This document shows, piece by piece, positions 9,448-18,387 of a stretch of DNA of 38,556 nucleotides. The DNA lies in assembly GCA_018061105.1 (NCBI GenBank), contig JAGOUU010000011.1, positions 1 to 38,556 on the forward strand. Reading direction: 5' to 3'. The translations under genes were made by a program, and so were the position numbers. How positions within the stretch are numbered: position 1 is the stretch's first letter; every line of letters starts with the position of its first letter. The notes beneath the pieces were generated by a model, which was not told the origin of the DNA, did no database searches, and saw nothing but the letters and a program-made list of their open reading frames with translations. The DNA is from Gammaproteobacteria bacterium. GTDB lineage: Bacteria > Pseudomonadota > Gammaproteobacteria > JAGOUU01.

Positions 9448-10566
9448 CTAGTTACGGTTAGGAGCTTTTATTTCCATAATTGCTCGCAGTACGATCCCAA
9501 TAAAGGCACAGTTAATTAAAAGGCTACAACGTCCGTAACTCATAAGAGGCAAAGTCAATCCTTTAGTGGGTAACAAGCCTAAATTAACCCCTATGCTAAT
9601 AAAACTTTGTGCCATAAAATAAAATGCTGCTCCATAGCAAATAAAAGCCTGCCAAATGAAATCTTTTTTCTGTCCTATCACTCCATAGTAAAGTATTCTG
9701 AGAATAACTAAAAGATAGAGAAAAATAATAAATATGGCACCGAATAATCCCAGCTCTTCCGCAAGTATAGAAAAAATAAAATCTGTATGCGCTTCTGGCA
9801 AGAAAAACAACTTTTGAATACTACCGCCTAACCCCAGACCTAACCAATCCCCTCGCCCATAAGAAATTAAAGCTTGGGTTAATTGATAGCCACTACTGTA
9901 AGCATAATCCCATGGATGCAAAAATGTCGTTAAACGAGCTAATCTATACGGTGAAAAATATGCTAAACCACCTAGTAAGATTACAGCAAGTACTCCTAAT
10001 AATAATAATGGTCGTAACGAAATCCCAGCTACAAAAATCATACCCATAAAGGTAATAACCAATACTACTGTAGCACCAAAATCTGGTTCAGCTAACAATA
10101 AACACCCCGCCACTAAAAGCCATAACAGGGGCACGACTAGTATTTGTAAATTTACACTAATTTCTTTGTAATAATTATCAATAAAATCTGCTAAATATAA
10201 AACTAAAACTAATTTTAAAATTTCTGATACCTGTAGATTTAATCCTGGCAAACTTAACCATCTTTTGGCACCATTTACCTCTGTGCCTAATAGTAAAACT
10301 GTCAATAACAAAAACAAAACAATATATAGCATTAATGTACTAAGCTGTTGCCAACTTGACGTATCAATAAATAAAAATACACTTAAAATCACTAAACCAA
10401 CGCATAAACAAGCCATTTGATTATAGAAAAAATAAAATGGTAAATTATATGTTTTTTCTGCCATAGGCATTGAAGCAGAAGTTAGAATAAGCAATCCTAA
10501 GATAAACAATAAAGTAAAACCAATTGTTAATACTGGATCAAGATTGAGAATGCGTTTGTTTTTCAT
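9448..10566 (-). CDS. ftsW: Septal peptidoglycan polymerase FtsW (SEDS family)
   Basis: FtsW is the polytopic SEDS glycosyltransferase that polymerises lipid II at the septum with FtsI. The 372 residues are mostly hydrophobic helices. Family marks are NGAKRWLSLPG (about 98-108), the large periplasmic loop with PEAHTDFIFSILAEELGLFG (257-276), and TLPLMSYG near the end. Asp262 aligns with the catalytic Asp297 of E. coli FtsW. Two deviations stand out: the normally near-invariant SYGGSS reads SYGRCS at 343-348, and the usual QPSE reads QVSE at 112-115. The reading frame is intact, so the gene is probably active. Confidence 0.94.
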   Translation of the reverse strand: MKNKRILNLDPVLTIGFTLLFILGLLILTSASMPMAEKTYNLPFYFFYNQMACLCVGLVILSVFLFIDTSSWQQLSTLMLYIVLFLLLTVLLLGTEVNGAKRWLSLPGLNLQVSEILKLVLVLYLADFIDNYYKEISVNLQILVVPLLWLLVAGCLLLAEPDFGATVVLVITFMGMIFVAGISLRPLLLLGVLAVILLGGLAYFSPYRLARLTTFLHPWDYAYSSGYQLTQALISYGRGDWLGLGLGGSIQKLFFLPEAHTDFIFSILAEELGLFGAIFIIFLYLLVILRILYYGVIGQKKDFIWQAFICYGAAFYFMAQSFISIGVNLGLLPTKGLTLPLMSYGRCSLLINCAFIGIVLRAIMEIKAPNRN

Positions 10567-10584
10567 TCAGATTGGTAATTTAGG

Positions 10585-12108
10585 TTAATTATTAGAAACA
10601 TATTCTTCAATCTTCCTACAGAACATTTCGCCACGATGGATATAATTATTAAACATATCAAAGCTAGCGCAACCCGGAGAAAACAATATAGTATCATTAG
10701 GCTGGGCTTTGCTAAAAATATCTTTTATAATTTTAGCTAGAGCCAGCTCCCCGTTAGTTTCTGTAATTTCTGTAATTCCTTGTTTGTTTTTCACTAAATT
10801 TAATAATTTGAGCCTCATTTCCGGACTTTTTCCAAAAACAATTACTTCAGCTATTTTATTATCTAAACTAGATAAAAATAAATCCTGACTGGCCTTATCA
10901 TCAACATCCTCTTTGATTAACCCACCTAAAATAAGCCAAATTCTACCTTTATTTTTTATTTTTATGCTATTGATAGCTGTAAGTGTTGCATCTAAATTGG
11001 TCGATTTTGAATCGTTAATAACTTGAATGTTTTGATGTTCAGCTATCAATTGACATCTATGGGGCAATCCTTTGTAATTCGCAATATTAGTTAAATACAG
11101 TTTTAAATAATTAACTACTGGCTCATCAATACTGTTTAAACTTTTATTATATAAATATTTAGCATACAGTAATCCTAGGACCGCTAAAAAGTTACTTAAA
11201 TTATGCCTGGCTTGTAAAACATCTGGCAAATCACTTACTGAAATAATTTTATTATTATTTAAGCAAATTACATTGTCCTGAATATTAAATACAGCCAATA
11301 ATTTTTGATCTGCTAAATTATTATAATTTAACTTATTGTAATTCAATAAAGTATATCCAATCCTGTTGCTATTGATATACTGTTTATAATAATTTAATAA
11401 AGATTCTTGATCTAAATTTACTATATTATAACTGCTATTACGATAAATTTTTAATTTATCAAATATGTATTGATAATAAGTACCATGCCAATCTAAGTGA
11501 TCAACAGATATATTTAAACAAACAGCCGCTAGAGATGAAAAGTGTTCAGTAAGTGCTAATTGATAGCTAGAAAGCTCAAGCACATAATCAGAATAATATT
11601 TTTGTTTATCACTATAATCTAAAAAATCTAATACTGGTACTCCGTAATTACCACCAACCGCAACGGCTGTATTAATATCATGTTTTTTATTAGATTTATT
11701 ATAATTTTCTAACAAATACCCTAACAATTGACAAACTGTGCTTTTACCATTAGTACCAGTAATAGCAAAAACTTTATTACTATCTTCTCGTATTTCTTCA
11801 CTAAATAATTCCAAATCTGAGACCACTTTATAGTCTTTTAGAAGCAGCTGAAATTTTTCAGGTTTAATACCTGGACTGGTAATAACTAAATCGCATCTGT
11901 TTAAATTATGAATATTTTTTTTAACACTTTCAAAATTATTACAAATATTGATTGTTACATTTAATGATTCCAGATCTTCAAGAGCCTTTTTTGATAAAAT
12001 CTTTTCTTCATAGATACTAATTTGTAACTTATTATATTTTTTAATTAAAAAATTAAGAATCGACCTCCCAGTTAAACCATAACCCAAAATGACAAAGTGC
12101 TTAACCAT
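10585..12108 (-). CDS. murD: UDP-N-acetylmuramoylalanine--D-glutamate ligase
   Basis: MurD adds D-glutamate to UDP-MurNAc-L-Ala. It shows the N-terminal GYGLTG Rossmann motif, the P-loop TGTNGKSTVCQLLGYLL (about 117-133), SVDHLDWHGTYY and INDSKSTNLDATLTAI, all MurD-specific. At 507 residues it is about 70 longer than E. coli MurD. The extra residues lie in Asn/Tyr/Lys/Leu-rich stretches, notably between the ATP site and the third domain. This looks like AT-driven expansion, not fusion to another domain. It starts five bases after the mraY stop with no clear ribosome binding site, suggesting reinitiation. Confidence 0.95.
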   Translation of the reverse strand: MVKHFVILGYGLTGRSILNFLIKKYNKLQISIYEEKILSKKALEDLESLNVTINICNNFESVKKNIHNLNRCDLVITSPGIKPEKFQLLLKDYKVVSDLELFSEEIREDSNKVFAITGTNGKSTVCQLLGYLLENYNKSNKKHDINTAVAVGGNYGVPVLDFLDYSDKQKYYSDYVLELSSYQLALTEHFSSLAAVCLNISVDHLDWHGTYYQYIFDKLKIYRNSSYNIVNLDQESLLNYYKQYINSNRIGYTLLNYNKLNYNNLADQKLLAVFNIQDNVICLNNNKIISVSDLPDVLQARHNLSNFLAVLGLLYAKYLYNKSLNSIDEPVVNYLKLYLTNIANYKGLPHRCQLIAEHQNIQVINDSKSTNLDATLTAINSIKIKNKGRIWLILGGLIKEDVDDKASQDLFLSSLDNKIAEVIVFGKSPEMRLKLLNLVKNKQGITEITETNGELALAKIIKDIFSKAQPNDTILFSPGCASFDMFNNYIHRGEMFCRKIEEYVSNN

Positions 12109-12113
12109 GAGAA

Positions 12114-13196
12114 TTATCTAATTTTTAATGAAGATAAACCAATTAAAACTAGTACCAGAGTAATTATCCAAAAACGTACAATAACTTTAGGTTCAGCCCA
12201 ACCTTTTAGTTCAAAATGGTGATGGATAGGTGCCATTTTGAATATCCTTTTTCCCCGAGTCTTGAAAGAAAAAACTTGCAAGATTACCGATAAAGTTTCA
12301 ATTACAAATACTCCCCCCATAATCAATAGAATTATTTCTTGTCTAACAATTACGGCAAGCGTTCCTAAAACTGCCCCTAAACTTAACGAACCAACATCTC
12401 CCATAAAAACTTCTGCTGGGTAAGAATTAAACCAAAGAAAGCCAAGACCGCCACCTGCTATGGCAGCACAAAACACGACTATTTCACCAGAGCCTGGTAT
12501 ATACGGTATAGTCAAATAATTTGCAAAATTAGCATTACCTGTAGCATAGGCAAAAACTCCCAAGGCAACAGAAACTAAGATTATAGGCAAAATTGCAAGA
12601 CCATCTAAGCCATCTGTTAAATTTACTGCATTACTACTGCCTACGATCACAAAATAAGTAAATAATATAAAAAATACACCCATGGGTACTGTAAAATTTT
12701 TTACAAATGGAATAATCAACGTTGTTGCAGCTTCGGATCCCGCTATCGCAAATAATATTATAGCTGTTATAAGTGCAGTTGCTGATTGTAATAAATACTT
12801 TTGTTTTTTTAATAGTCCTACTGAGTCTCTGTAAACAAGCTTTCTATAATCATCAATAAAACCAATTAAACCAAAAGACCAAGTAACAAATAATAGTATC
12901 CATATATATATATTGTCTAGCCTGGCCCACAATAAAGTAGTAATGGTGATAGATATAAGAATTAAAATGCCCCCCATTGTGGGAGTGCCTGATTTACTAA
13001 AATGAGACTTTGGCCCATCATTACGCACCATTTGACCTACTTTCAATCTAGTCAAAGTCCTAATCACATAAGGCCCGAAGGCTAAAGATATAAATAAAGA
13101 AGTTAAGACAGCAAGAATTGCGCGCAAAGTTAGGTATTGCACAACATTAATAGCGTGATAATAATTAGATAATAAACCTGCTAGCCATAACAACAT
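12114..13196 (-). CDS. mraY: Phospho-N-acetylmuramoyl-pentapeptide-transferase MraY
   Basis: MraY is the polytopic inner-membrane enzyme that moves phospho-MurNAc-pentapeptide to undecaprenyl phosphate, making lipid I. The 360-residue length is standard. Visible motifs are [12 protein letters not shown] near the N-terminus, the catalytic [30 protein letters not shown] and the [15 protein letters not shown] loop near the C-terminus. About ten membrane helices are evident. AAAGGCG lies about eight bases before the ATG. Confidence 0.98.
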   Translation of the reverse strand: MLLWLAGLLSNYYHAINVVQYLTLRAILAVLTSLFISLAFGPYVIRTLTRLKVGQMVRNDGPKSHFSKSGTPTMGGILILISITITTLLWARLDNIYIWILLFVTWSFGLIGFIDDYRKLVYRDSVGLLKKQKYLLQSATALITAIILFAIAGSEAATTLIIPFVKNFTVPMGVFFILFTYFVIVGSSNAVNLTDGLDGLAILPIILVSVALGVFAYATGNANFANYLTIPYIPGSGEIVVFCAAIAGGGLGFLWFNSYPAEVFMGDVGSLSLGAVLGTLAVIVRQEIILLIMGGVFVIETLSVILQVFSFKTRGKRIFKMAPIHHHFELKGWAEPKVIVRFWIITLVLVLIGLSSLKIR

Positions 13197-13227
13197 CGTA
13201 AACGCCTTTATATATTTCTATACATTA

Positions 13228-14673
13228 CTAGATGCCACTAGAAACACAGTTTTGTTTATAGCGCTCCACAACTTTGTCAGTTACTTCCCACATTTTCATA
13301 AAATTTGAGCCTTTAATCAAAATTGTGACGCCAGTTTCCTCTTGACAATCTTTTTTTATTAATCTTACTAAAGTATTGCTCAGATTCTCTTTATCAGCAA
13401 ATAATTCAGTAGAATTTATGTCTGTTGCCAAAATATTATTCGCATAAAAAGCCTGTAGAGTATATTTAGAAAAATCACCAAAAGCAAATACTAAATCTAT
13501 ATTTAAGTTTTTTGCCAGTCGACCAATTCTCTCATGTTCTAATTGAGAGGTATCACCAAGCTCACCTAGATCACCAATAACGAATATTTTCTTACCCTCA
13601 CATTCTGCTAAATAGTTCAAAGCTGCTGCAACAGATGCTGGGCTTGCATTATAACTATCGTCAATAATATTTATTTTATTATCAAGTTTAATAGCTTGCA
13701 TTCTCTTATTAACTGGCTGGGCTAACTCTAAACCTAATTTAATCTCTGCCATATTTACACCGAAGGCTAAAGCACCTGCAACTGCAGCGAGAGAATTCAA
13801 AACTTGATGCTTACCTAACAAAGATATTTCAATGTTTTCAGAATGATTTTGATAATTTAATCTAAAATTTGTTTTATCAGGACCTAGAATTATTTTATCA
13901 GCCCATACATCTGCTTCTGGATTTAAGCCAAAAGTTAAATGCTTGACGTTATTTAAATAATCTAAGCTAGCAAATTTTTCTAATAATAAATTTTTATAAT
14001 CTAAATCGTAATTATATATTGCAGTCCCATCAGGACTTAAATTATTAAAAATGTTAAGCTTTTCACGGGCAATAGCATTCTCATTGGGAAAATTACCTAT
14101 ATGAGCAGACGAAATGGTAGTTAGTATAGCTACGCGTGCTTGCAGTAGACTCGTTAAATAGGCTATTTCTCCGGGGTGATTAGTTCCCATTTCAAAAATA
14201 CCAGCCCAGTGTTCTTCTTCTGCACTAAACATCGCCAAAGGTACGCCAATATTATTATTAAAACTAGCTTGCGGACAGAGTATTTTTCCATTTTGTTGTA
14301 ATATTGCAGCTAGAATAAATTTTGTCGTGGTTTTACCGTTTGAGCCTGTAATACAAACTTTTGGGCTTGACCATTTTTTAGCAAGAAACTTTGTAATCTC
14401 ACCCATAGCCAATTTGGTATCGCTCACACAGACTTGCGGCAGATCAATTTGATTATTTATCCGCTCAACAATTGCTAACAAAGCACCTTTTTGTTTTGCT
14501 TCAGTCAAATAATTATGGCCATCGTACTGCTCACCAACAATAGCAATAAATATATTATTTGGACTAATTTTACGAGAATCAATTTTAATATCTGTAATTA
14601 TTTTATTATGCAAATATTCAAAATCTTGAAAATTTAAACTACTTAGCAATTCTTTTACAGTCAAATTTAACAT
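13228..14673 (-). CDS. murF: UDP-MurNAc-tripeptide--D-Ala-D-Ala ligase
   Basis: MurF adds the D-Ala-D-Ala dipeptide made by Ddl to complete the pentapeptide. The 481-residue product has the N-terminal substrate domain with DSRKISPNNIFIAIVGE, the P-loop CITGSNGKTTTKFIL, EMGTNHPGEI and DDSYNASPASVAAAL, a MurF signature. A GGAA precedes the ATG at a normal distance. It follows murE by 57 bases. Confidence 0.96.
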   Translation of the reverse strand: MLNLTVKELLSSLNFQDFEYLHNKIITDIKIDSRKISPNNIFIAIVGEQYDGHNYLTEAKQKGALLAIVERINNQIDLPQVCVSDTKLAMGEITKFLAKKWSSPKVCITGSNGKTTTKFILAAILQQNGKILCPQASFNNNIGVPLAMFSAEEEHWAGIFEMGTNHPGEIAYLTSLLQARVAILTTISSAHIGNFPNENAIAREKLNIFNNLSPDGTAIYNYDLDYKNLLLEKFASLDYLNNVKHLTFGLNPEADVWADKIILGPDKTNFRLNYQNHSENIEISLLGKHQVLNSLAAVAGALAFGVNMAEIKLGLELAQPVNKRMQAIKLDNKINIIDDSYNASPASVAAALNYLAECEGKKIFVIGDLGELGDTSQLEHERIGRLAKNLNIDLVFAFGDFSKYTLQAFYANNILATDINSTELFADKENLSNTLVRLIKKDCQEETGVTILIKGSNFMKMWEVTDKVVERYKQNCVSSGI

Positions 14674-14730
14674 TTTTGTTCCAGTTTAATATTTTTTTCA
14701 AGTTCTCTGACTCCTTTTGCTCCCAGCATC

Positions 14731-16290
14731 CTAATAATTCTTTACTAAATCTCTTACAAAAACTCTCTCATTATAATCTAATTTAGTCTGACCATAAATT
14801 TGATAATCCTCATGGCCTTTACCAGCAATCACCACAACATCACCCGACTCAGCCTCTAATAAGGCTGTTTTTATTGCCTCTTTACGATCGTTTATAATTA
14901 TATAATTATTACTATTAATACTATTCATACTATTAATACCAGAAACAACCTCTGCCGTTATTTGCTTAGGATCTTCTGTTCTAGGGTTATCATCAGTAAT
15001 AATAATTTTATCAGCATATCTTGCAGCCACTGCCCCCATCTCTGGGCGTTTAGTTTTATCACGATCACCGCCACAACCAAAAACGCACCAAATTTTATTA
15101 AAAATCTTCAGTGTTCTTAAGGCTTTTAAGACCTGTTCCAGAGCATCTGGCGTATGTGCATAATCTATTATGACAGCTACTTGTTTCTGAGCACAATTCA
15201 TCCTCTCCATCCTACCAGGAGCCGTGTTTAAATTTAGAATAACATCAGCCAAATTAATATGTAACTTATTAATATATAAACTAGCTATTGCAGCTAACAA
15301 ATTATAGACATTAAATTCCCCCATTAATTTGGTCGTTAAATCCAATCCACAATCATCAAGAACAAGTTTTATCTTAGTTACATTAAAATAATATTTTATA
15401 TCTTTAGCAAACAAGCCTAAATAATTATTAAAATTATTATTATTTAAGCTATATAACATAATATTTTTTTTATTTTTATCAGCCAACCTATCAGCAGCTA
15501 GATCTGTAAGCAATCTCTGACCGTATTGATCGTCGATATTAATAGCAATATTTCTAATACTAGGAAAATAAAATAATTTTTTTTTGGCGAGATAATACTC
15601 TTCTAGACTATCGTGATAATCCAAATGATCATGGCTTAAATTAGTAAATATAGCTGTTTTGATATTAACACCACTAAGCCTATACTGACTTAAAGCATGA
15701 GAAGAAGCTTCTAAAACTATATCTTGAATTCCAGCTTTTTGAAAATCATGCAAAATTTTCTGTAATAAAATAGGATCAGGAGTAGTAGTACTTAATTTAT
15801 TAATTCTATTATTCAATAAGTCACTAATTTCACCATACCCCGTTGTCCCAATAACACCAACCTTAGTACTATTACTACTAGCTGACAATAATCCTGCTAT
15901 TAGATAGCTACATGTAGTCTTACCATTTGTCCCTGTTATAGCATAAATATTTTGCTCAGCTGAAGGATTATTATAAAATTCTGCCGCTATTTGACTGATA
16001 TACTGAGATAAATTTTTAACGGCCAAAGAATTATTATTATCTAATCTGGGTTTATTGTAACCTTGCTCGTATGGTTCGTATAAAATAAAACTTGCGCCAT
16101 TATCTAACGCATTATTTACATAATCACGGCCATCTAAATTAGTACCAGGATAAGCAAAAAAAAGATTACCTGGTTTCACTGCTCTGCTATCTAATTGAAG
16201 ATTATTAATTTCTGGATTAACACTGTTAGATATGTTAGATATGTTAGATATATCTAGAATTCTTAATAAATCAGTTAACTTTTTTCTCAT
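14731..16290 (-). CDS. murE: UDP-MurNAc-L-Ala-D-Glu--meso-diaminopimelate ligase
   Basis: MurE adds the third stem residue. The motif DNPRTEDP identifies the meso-diaminopimelate type, because its Arg contacts the side chain in E. coli MurE. The P-loop is AITGTNGKTTCSYLI, and LDSRAVKPGNLFFAYPG and LSHDHLDYHDS are present. I chose the ATG at 16290 because MRKKLTDLL aligns with the usual N-terminus. ATG 16305 and GTG 16308 are open alternatives that would overlap the end of ftsI, and none has a good ribosome binding site. Two low-complexity repeats (ISN near the N-terminus, NSINSN near the C-terminus) make it somewhat longer than usual. Confidence 0.95.
   Translation of the reverse strand: MRKKLTDLLRILDISNISNISNSVNPEINNLQLDSRAVKPGNLFFAYPGTNLDGRDYVNNALDNGASFILYEPYEQGYNKPRLDNNNSLAVKNLSQYISQIAAEFYNNPSAEQNIYAITGTNGKTTCSYLIAGLLSASSNSTKVGVIGTTGYGEISDLLNNRINKLSTTTPDPILLQKILHDFQKAGIQDIVLEASSHALSQYRLSGVNIKTAIFTNLSHDHLDYHDSLEEYYLAKKKLFYFPSIRNIAINIDDQYGQRLLTDLAADRLADKNKKNIMLYSLNNNNFNNYLGLFAKDIKYYFNVTKIKLVLDDCGLDLTTKLMGEFNVYNLLAAIASLYINKLHINLADVILNLNTAPGRMERMNCAQKQVAVIIDYAHTPDALEQVLKALRTLKIFNKIWCVFGCGGDRDKTKRPEMGAVAARYADKIIITDDNPRTEDPKQITAEVVSGINSMNSINSNNYIIINDRKEAIKTALLEAESGDVVVIAGKGHEDYQIYGQTKLDYNERVFVRDLVKNY
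16224..16250. repeat. Three tandem copies of a 9-base unit in the 5' end of murE
   Basis: The plus strand carries TGTTAGATA three times without interruption. In murE this is an in-frame Ile-Ser-Asn repeat just after the start. Copy-number change would add or remove three residues without breaking the frame. Confidence 0.85.
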
Positions 16291-16297
16291 AGATTTA

Positions 16298-18037
16298 TTA
16301 CACATCACCTGCTACATTAGCAACATCAGATTTATAATTATTCGGCGGAATCCCATATAATTTTAAAGCAGAAGCCATAACTTTACTAAACACCGGGCCT
16401 GCTACAGCACCACCGTAATATTCATTGTTTTTAGGATCGATAACAAAAATCAACATAGCTAATTTAGGATTAGGGTACGGTGCCATACCTATAAACATAG
16501 AATTATGCCTATTCTCGTCATAACCACCATCAGTAACACGCCTAGTAGTCCCTGATTTACCTGCTAACTCATAATTAGGAATAGCAGCTAACCTGCCAGT
16601 ACCATCAGGCTGAACTACATCATTGAGCATTTTCAAAATTTTATTTGCGACAGCTTTGCTGATGACTTGCTCATTAAAATTATTTTGATTATTTAGGCCG
16701 TTATGATTATTTTTTAAAAACGATAGAGGAATCATTTTTCCGTCATTTGCAAAAACTGTATAAGCTTGCATTAACTGCATAGGCGTAGCAGAAATCCCAT
16801 AACCAAAGGACAGAGTAGCTAATTTATGATGTTGCCCAGGTTTTATTTGATTAATCCATCCTGCTGCTTCACCTGGTAAATTAACTGCAGTTGGAGAAGT
16901 AAAACCAAATTTATATAAGAGATTAATCAAATTTTCTGGTTCAAATTGTAAAGTTAATTTTGCAACCCCAATATTACTAGATTTTTTTAAAATACCACTT
17001 AAAGACAAAGGTCCAAAATTTCGAATATCTCGAACAACTTTATTATCAATTTTGTACCAACCTGGATCAGTATCAACTACGAGATCTTCGCTAATGCGGT
17101 TGGTGTTTAACACTGCCGCCATACTAATTGGTTTTAAAATTGATCCAGGCTCAAATAAATCAGTAACAGCCCTATTTCGTACTTCTTTATAGTTCACATC
17201 CCCACGCCCATTAGGATTGAACGAAGGTTGATTAGCTAAAGCTAATATTTCTCCGGATTTAATATCAACTATAATTGCTATTCCAGCTTCTGCATTGTGC
17301 TCTGCAATAGTTTTAGCTAAGGCTGTATAAGTTAGATATTGTAATCTGAGATCGATGCTGAGCGTAATGTTTTCACCTGGTTTAGCTACACTTATTTGTT
17401 TAACTGTTTTAATAGTTCTACCTAAACGATCTTGCAGGACTGAAGTTTTGCCAGAGGTACCACGTAATTTTTTATCAAATAAAAACTCTACTCCTTCTTG
17501 TCCTTGTTCATCTATAGATGTTATACCCAGTAATTGAGAAGTCACTTCACCATTTGGATAATAGCGACGAAACTCTCTTTTGCTATAAATACCAGGCAAG
17601 TCTAATTTAGTAGCTAATTCTGCAATATCTGGCGCAATATGGCGCTTGATATAAACAAATTCTTTGGTTTTGTTTTCTTGCAGTTTATTATAGAAATAAT
17701 CTTTTGGTAAATTTAAAACTTGATTTAATTGACTATATGAATATTTTTTATAATTGTCTTCGTGTAGAATAATTCTGGGATTAGCCCATATTGTTTCAAC
17801 CGCTGTACTAACCGCTAAAGGCTCTCCCATTCTATCAAAAATAATACCTCTATATGCTGGTATTGTATTAGTCCGAAGCGTTCGAGCAGCCCCCTGTTTT
17901 TCTAAAAAATTTTTCTGAACGAGGAACAAATAACTTAATCTTGCAACTAAACAAAAAGCTATAGCAATTATTATACCTACAATTAAAAATAATCTTATAT
18001 TGTATATATTTTTATTATTATGATTAATTTTAATCAT
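16298..18037 (-). CDS. ftsI: Septal transpeptidase FtsI (penicillin-binding protein 3)
   Basis: FtsI is the class B penicillin-binding protein that cross-links septal peptidoglycan together with FtsW. The 579-residue product has one N-terminal helix (about 15-40), the PBP dimerisation region with RGIIFDRMGEPLAVST (about 63-78), and the transpeptidase domain. All three active-site motifs are present: Ser299-x-x-Lys302 (EPGSILKP), Ser353-Ser-Asn355 and KSGT at 494-497. No ribosome binding site is visible. The start is preceded by tandem AT repeats that also cover the ftsL stop. The end overlaps murE only if murE uses its earlier starts. Confidence 0.97.
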   Translation of the reverse strand: MIKINHNNKNIYNIRLFLIVGIIIAIAFCLVARLSYLFLVQKNFLEKQGAARTLRTNTIPAYRGIIFDRMGEPLAVSTAVETIWANPRIILHEDNYKKYSYSQLNQVLNLPKDYFYNKLQENKTKEFVYIKRHIAPDIAELATKLDLPGIYSKREFRRYYPNGEVTSQLLGITSIDEQGQEGVEFLFDKKLRGTSGKTSVLQDRLGRTIKTVKQISVAKPGENITLSIDLRLQYLTYTALAKTIAEHNAEAGIAIIVDIKSGEILALANQPSFNPNGRGDVNYKEVRNRAVTDLFEPGSILKPISMAAVLNTNRISEDLVVDTDPGWYKIDNKVVRDIRNFGPLSLSGILKKSSNIGVAKLTLQFEPENLINLLYKFGFTSPTAVNLPGEAAGWINQIKPGQHHKLATLSFGYGISATPMQLMQAYTVFANDGKMIPLSFLKNNHNGLNNQNNFNEQVISKAVANKILKMLNDVVQPDGTGRLAAIPNYELAGKSGTTRRVTDGGYDENRHNSMFIGMAPYPNPKLAMLIFVIDPKNNEYYGGAVAGPVFSKVMASALKLYGIPPNNYKSDVANVAGDV

Positions 18038-18040
18038 TTT

Positions 18041-18068
18041 AATTTTTAATTTTTAATTTTTAATTTTT
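18041..18068. repeat. Four tandem copies of AATTTTT at the ftsL-ftsI junction
   Basis: On the plus strand AATTTTT is repeated four times exactly, with a partial fifth copy at 18037-18040. The array covers the ftsL stop and the place where the ftsI ribosome binding site should be, ending three bases upstream of the ftsI ATG. Copy-number change would alter the spacing between the two genes. Confidence 0.9.
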
Positions 18069-18371
18069 AGGAATCTTAATTAATGTAGTCTCATCCCAAT
18101 TTGGAGCACGCATTGACAGTTCTTTGCTGGCAATGCTATCTACTCTGTTGTAACTAGTTAAAGTACTTTGTTCTAACAGTAGCTGTGTCCACTCTTGATA
18201 AAGCGAATTTTGTTCCGCAACTAATCTCTGCAATTCAGCCATATTTATCCTGTTAATATGTCTAACATAAATAACAGACATGCTGACTATAAAATTACTT
18301 AATAATAATAATAGTGTAATAAAAATATATTTATTACTGTTATGATTAGAATTAAAGTCCGTTCTTTTCAT
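18060..18371 (-). CDS. ftsL: Cell division protein FtsL
   Basis: FtsL is a small bitopic inner-membrane protein that forms a coiled coil with FtsB and binds FtsQ, helping to activate FtsWI. The 103-residue product has a short cytoplasmic N-terminus, one hydrophobic helix (about 14-36) and a periplasmic part with heptad-like spacing (MAELQRLVAEQNSLYQEW), ending in a basic and hydrophobic tail. Sequence conservation in FtsL is low. The call rests on size, topology, the coiled coil and position between rsmH and ftsI. Confidence 0.9.
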   Translation of the reverse strand: MKRTDFNSNHNSNKYIFITLLLLLSNFIVSMSVIYVRHINRINMAELQRLVAEQNSLYQEWTQLLLEQSTLTSYNRVDSIASKELSMRAPNWDETTLIKIPKN

Positions 18372-18387
18372 TTTATAACTATTATAA

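Noticed and set aside
14674-14730. Twenty-codon minus-strand frame between murE and murF
   Set aside because: It is short, overlaps the murF start and has no strong ribosome binding site. It could be a remnant of a longer murE end after a frameshift, but MurE already ends at a normal place.
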